Translations under genes and position numbers: made by a program
From: Pseudomonadota bacterium
Lineage (GTDB): Bacteria; Pseudomonadota; Gammaproteobacteria; Burkholderiales; SG8-39
Direction: 5' to 3'
Assembly (NCBI GenBank): GCA_025352885.1
Contig: JANXRZ010000062.1
Span: 1 to 64,000, forward strand
DNA: 64,000 nucleotides
In this document: one piece after another, positions 61,756-64,000 of the stretch
Position numbering within the stretch: the stretch's first letter is position 1
How the letters are laid out: each line of letters starts with the position of its first letter
The notes under the pieces: model-generated
What the model was told of the DNA's origin: nothing
Database searches by the model: none
Seen by the model: only the letters and a program-made list of their open reading frames with translations

Positions 61756-63417
61756 TTAATTTCTGGCCATGCTGCGCGAGAGCAGCAAAACCGGTCCCAA
61801 TCCGACAAGGAGGATTGCGAGCGACGCTACCGAGGCCTCGGGAAGTCGCTCGTCCTTGGCGAGGTTATAGGCCTGCACCGCGAGGGTATCGAAGTTGAAC
61901 GGCCGCATCGCAAGCGTTGCCGGAAGTTCCTTCATCACGTCGACGAATACCAGCAGTGCCGCGGCCAGCAGGCTGCGCATCAGCAGCGGCGCATGCACGC
62001 GCGCGAGCGCTTCGGCCGGCCGCAAACCCAGGCTGCGCGCGGCTTCATCCATGCTGCGGCGGATTTTTGCCAAGCCCGAGTCCACCGTCTGCAAGGCAAT
62101 CGACATGAACCGCACAAGATAGGCGAATACAAGCGCGACGATCGTGCCGCTGAGCCAAAGTTGGGGTGCAACGCCGAATTGGCTGGCGAGCCAGGCGGAC
62201 AACCACCGGTCCACCTGGGTAACCGGCACCATGACGCCGACGGCAACTACAACCCCGGGAATGGCATAGCCGAGGCTGGCCGTGCGCGAGGAAAGCGTTG
62301 AAATCGCGCCGGGCCGCAATCGGGCCGCGTAGGCGATGACCAGTGCTGCGGTCACCGCGAGGATCGAGGTGGCGCAGGCGAGCGTGAAACTGTTGAAGGC
62401 CAAGACTGCAAAGCGGGGGCCGAAACTGGGATCTGCGCCTTGCAACGCAAGCCGGATCAGGAGAATCAGCGGCAAGAAAAATCCTGCGGCGAGGGGAAGC
62501 ACGCAGGCCGCACAAGCAGCTGCGGCCCGTGGACCGGACAGTACATGCGGCGACGGCTCGCGCCTGGGGCCCGAATGAAAAGCCGAGTGCCCACGCAGCG
62601 CACGCTCAAGCCCAAGCACCGCCCCGACGCCCAGAAGCAAGAGTGCCCCAAGCTGCGCGGCAGCAACCGGGTCACCGAGCGAGAACCATGCGCGAAACAC
62701 ACCGGTTGAGAAAGTATCCACACCGAAATAAGCAACCGTGCCGTAGTCGGCAAGCGTCTCCATCATGGCAAGCGCCACGCCAGCGACAATCGCCGGACGC
62801 GCCAAGGGCACTGCTACGCGAAAAAAAGTGCTCCATGGACCGTGCCCGAGAATGCGCGCCGTCTCGAGCGACGAAGCCGACTGCTCGAGGAATGCCGCCC
62901 GAGAAAGCAGGTACACGTATGGATAGAGTACTGAGACAAGCACGAAGGCTGCGCCGCCAAGCGATCGAATGTCGGGAAGGAAATAGTCGCCGGCGCGCCA
63001 TCCCGTCATCGCCCTGAGCGCGCCCTGTACGGGCCCGGCAAATTGCAGGAAGTCTGTATAGACATACGCCATTACATATGCCGGCATCGCGATCGGAAGG
63101 ATGAGCGCCCAGGCGAATACGCGCCGGCCCGGAAACCGGCACAGGCTCGTGAGCCACGCGCATCCGACGCCAACAACCAACACGCCCAGACCCACAAGGA
63201 ACGCGAGCAGTAGTGTGTTCAAGATGTACGCGGGCAGCACTGTGGAGGCGAGGTGCGCCCATGTTTCCGCTCGCGGTATGAACAGATTCAACAACACGAC
63301 AACTAGCGGGAGGGCAATGAGCAGCGCGATTGCCATAGCTCCCAGCTCGAGCGCCGAAAACCTGCGGGGCAAAGGAAAGAGAATCCTGGCCGCGTGGCCT
63401 GGCGAAGGACTGCTCAT
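61756..63417 (-). CDS. fbpB: Iron(III) ABC transporter permease (FbpB-type, two fused permease domains)
   Basis: 553 residues, about 12 membrane helices in two repeated BPD_transp_1 modules. EAA-loop motifs are seen in each half (ETARILGHGPWSTFFRVAVPLARPAI and DEAARSLGLRPAEALARVHAPLL in part). It forms the inner-membrane channel for iron brought by FbpA and driven by FbpC. It lies on the opposite strand from both its partners, with its start 89 bases from the divergent ATPase gene. Confidence 0.9.
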   Translation of the reverse strand: MSSPSPGHAARILFPLPRRFSALELGAMAIALLIALPLVVVLLNLFIPRAETWAHLASTVLPAYILNTLLLAFLVGLGVLVVGVGCAWLTSLCRFPGRRVFAWALILPIAMPAYVMAYVYTDFLQFAGPVQGALRAMTGWRAGDYFLPDIRSLGGAAFVLVSVLYPYVYLLSRAAFLEQSASSLETARILGHGPWSTFFRVAVPLARPAIVAGVALAMMETLADYGTVAYFGVDTFSTGVFRAWFSLGDPVAAAQLGALLLLGVGAVLGLERALRGHSAFHSGPRREPSPHVLSGPRAAAACAACVLPLAAGFFLPLILLIRLALQGADPSFGPRFAVLAFNSFTLACATSILAVTAALVIAYAARLRPGAISTLSSRTASLGYAIPGVVVAVGVMVPVTQVDRWLSAWLASQFGVAPQLWLSGTIVALVFAYLVRFMSIALQTVDSGLAKIRRSMDEAARSLGLRPAEALARVHAPLLMRSLLAAALLVFVDVMKELPATLAMRPFNFDTLAVQAYNLAKDERLPEASVASLAILLVGLGPVLLLSRSMARN

Positions 63418-63506
63418 GCGGAATCCGCGAATAAGACGGGAAATTCGAGCCGATCTTATCAGCCGCCCTTGACGGGGTCTGCGAAATTGGAAAGCATGGC
63501 CCCCCT

Positions 63507-64000
63507 GTGACTCCTCACCTGCCCGCGCCAGTCCTTGAAGTCCGCGACCTCACGCAGGCTTTCGGGCGCAAAGAAATTGTTCGCGGGCTTTCACTCGAGC
63601 TCGCACGTGGCAGCATCGGTTGCGTTCTCGGCCCAAGCGGATGCGGCAAGACGACGCTTCTGCGATGCATTGCCGGATTTGAACCCGTGACAGGCGGGGA
63701 GATCGTGCTTGGGGGCGCCCTGGTGTCCAGCCCAGGACGACTTGCCCCACCTGAAAGCCGCCGGATCGGAATGGTGTTCCAGGACTACGCGCTTTTCCCG
63801 CACCTGGATATATCGGACAACATCGGCTTCGGCCTTCGCTCGCTCGATCCGGATGAGCGGCGCTCGCGCGTGGCGGCGTTGGCGAAGCTCGTGGGCCTTG
63901 GAGAGTCACTGACAGCGTTTCCGCACCAGATCTCAGGCGGGCAGCAGCAGAGGGTCGCGCTTGCCCGGGCGCTCGCGCCCCAGCCCGAGCTTCTGCTGCT
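63507..64000 (+). CDS. fbpC: Iron(III) ABC transporter ATP-binding protein (FbpC-type), 3' truncated
   Basis: 164 residues are visible from a GTG start at 63507; the gene runs off the window. Walker A is GPSGCGKTTLLRC (about residues 42-54), Q-loop VFQDYALFPHLD, and the ABC signature ISGGQQQRVALARAL. The family and the neighbouring permease indicate it powers ferric uptake. It is divergent from fbpB, so the two may share a promoter region of 89 bp; no clear Fur box was seen there. Confidence 0.88.
   Translation, partial: MTPHLPAPVLEVRDLTQAFGRKEIVRGLSLELARGSIGCVLGPSGCGKTTLLRCIAGFEPVTGGEIVLGGALVSSPGRLAPPESRRIGMVFQDYALFPHLDISDNIGFGLRSLDPDERRSRVAALAKLVGLGESLTAFPHQISGGQQQRVALARALAPQPELLL

Noticed and set aside
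63470-63490. TTGACGGGG sequence between fbpB and fbpC as another regulon site
   Set aside because: Only one half-site is present; there is no inverted partner after four bases.
1-64000. CRISPR arrays, tRNA or rRNA genes, insertion sequences, phage genes
   Set aside because: Reading both strands showed no spaced direct repeats, no clover-leaf or CCA-ended segment, and no transposase, integrase or phage proteins.

Overview
The window is GC-rich and gene-dense, with short intergenic gaps and many ATGA-type stop/start overlaps. Its gene content (tripartite tricarboxylate transporter, oxalyl-CoA decarboxylase/formyl-CoA transferase pair, DUF2889-sucCD, YoaA helicase, CHASE2 signalling proteins) points to a free-living proteobacterium, most likely a betaproteobacterium. 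This placement is inferred from gene content, not from a marker gene. I see no tRNA, rRNA, CRISPR array, insertion sequence or phage gene.

Region 1 (1-20722) is a glycan and protein-glycosylation block. A plus-strand chain (FAD protein cut by the window edge, methyltransferase, WbqC, WecE/RffA-type aminotransferase) meets a minus-strand chain (two GT4 glycosyltransferases, methyltransferase, LPG-synthase/flippase-like membrane protein). Then come an unrecognised protein and four paralogous TPR-GT41 (O-GlcNAc-transferase-like) genes with a small orphan gene among them, a GtrA protein and galE.

Region 2 (20790-31532, all minus strand) is a signalling island: CHASE2-Ser/Thr kinase, PP2C phosphatase, double-FHA protein, CHASE2-adenylate/guanylate cyclase, GAF-PilB/GspE-like ATPase and GAF-HD-GYP phosphodiesterase. 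It links phosphorylation, cyclic nucleotide and c-di-GMP signalling with a secretion-type motor ATPase.

Region 3 (31888-47128) is an oxalate/formate C1 regulon. It holds oxc, frc and a 10-formyl-THF-hydrolase-like formyltransferase in one operon, a divergent Crp/Fnr-type regulator, a TctABC transporter, formate-THF ligase plus a TerC protein, and a two-subunit NAD-linked formate dehydrogenase. Four promoters carry the same FNR-like palindrome, TTGAC-N4-(G/A)TCAA. In each, the palindrome centre lies 32-33 bp from a plausible -10 hexamer, the geometry of class II activation. This common-regulon architecture is the strongest candidate here for an undescribed system.

Region 4 (47149-64000) is mostly housekeeping: class II amidotransferase, a double cyclic-nucleotide-binding protein, a DUF2889-sucC-sucD-MFS/spermidine-synthase operon, glpK, a membrane protein with a degenerate GGDEF domain that keeps its I-site, denD-yoaA, an NlpC/P60 lipoprotein, and an iron(III) ABC transporter whose three genes lie on alternating strands behind a Fur-box-like sequence.
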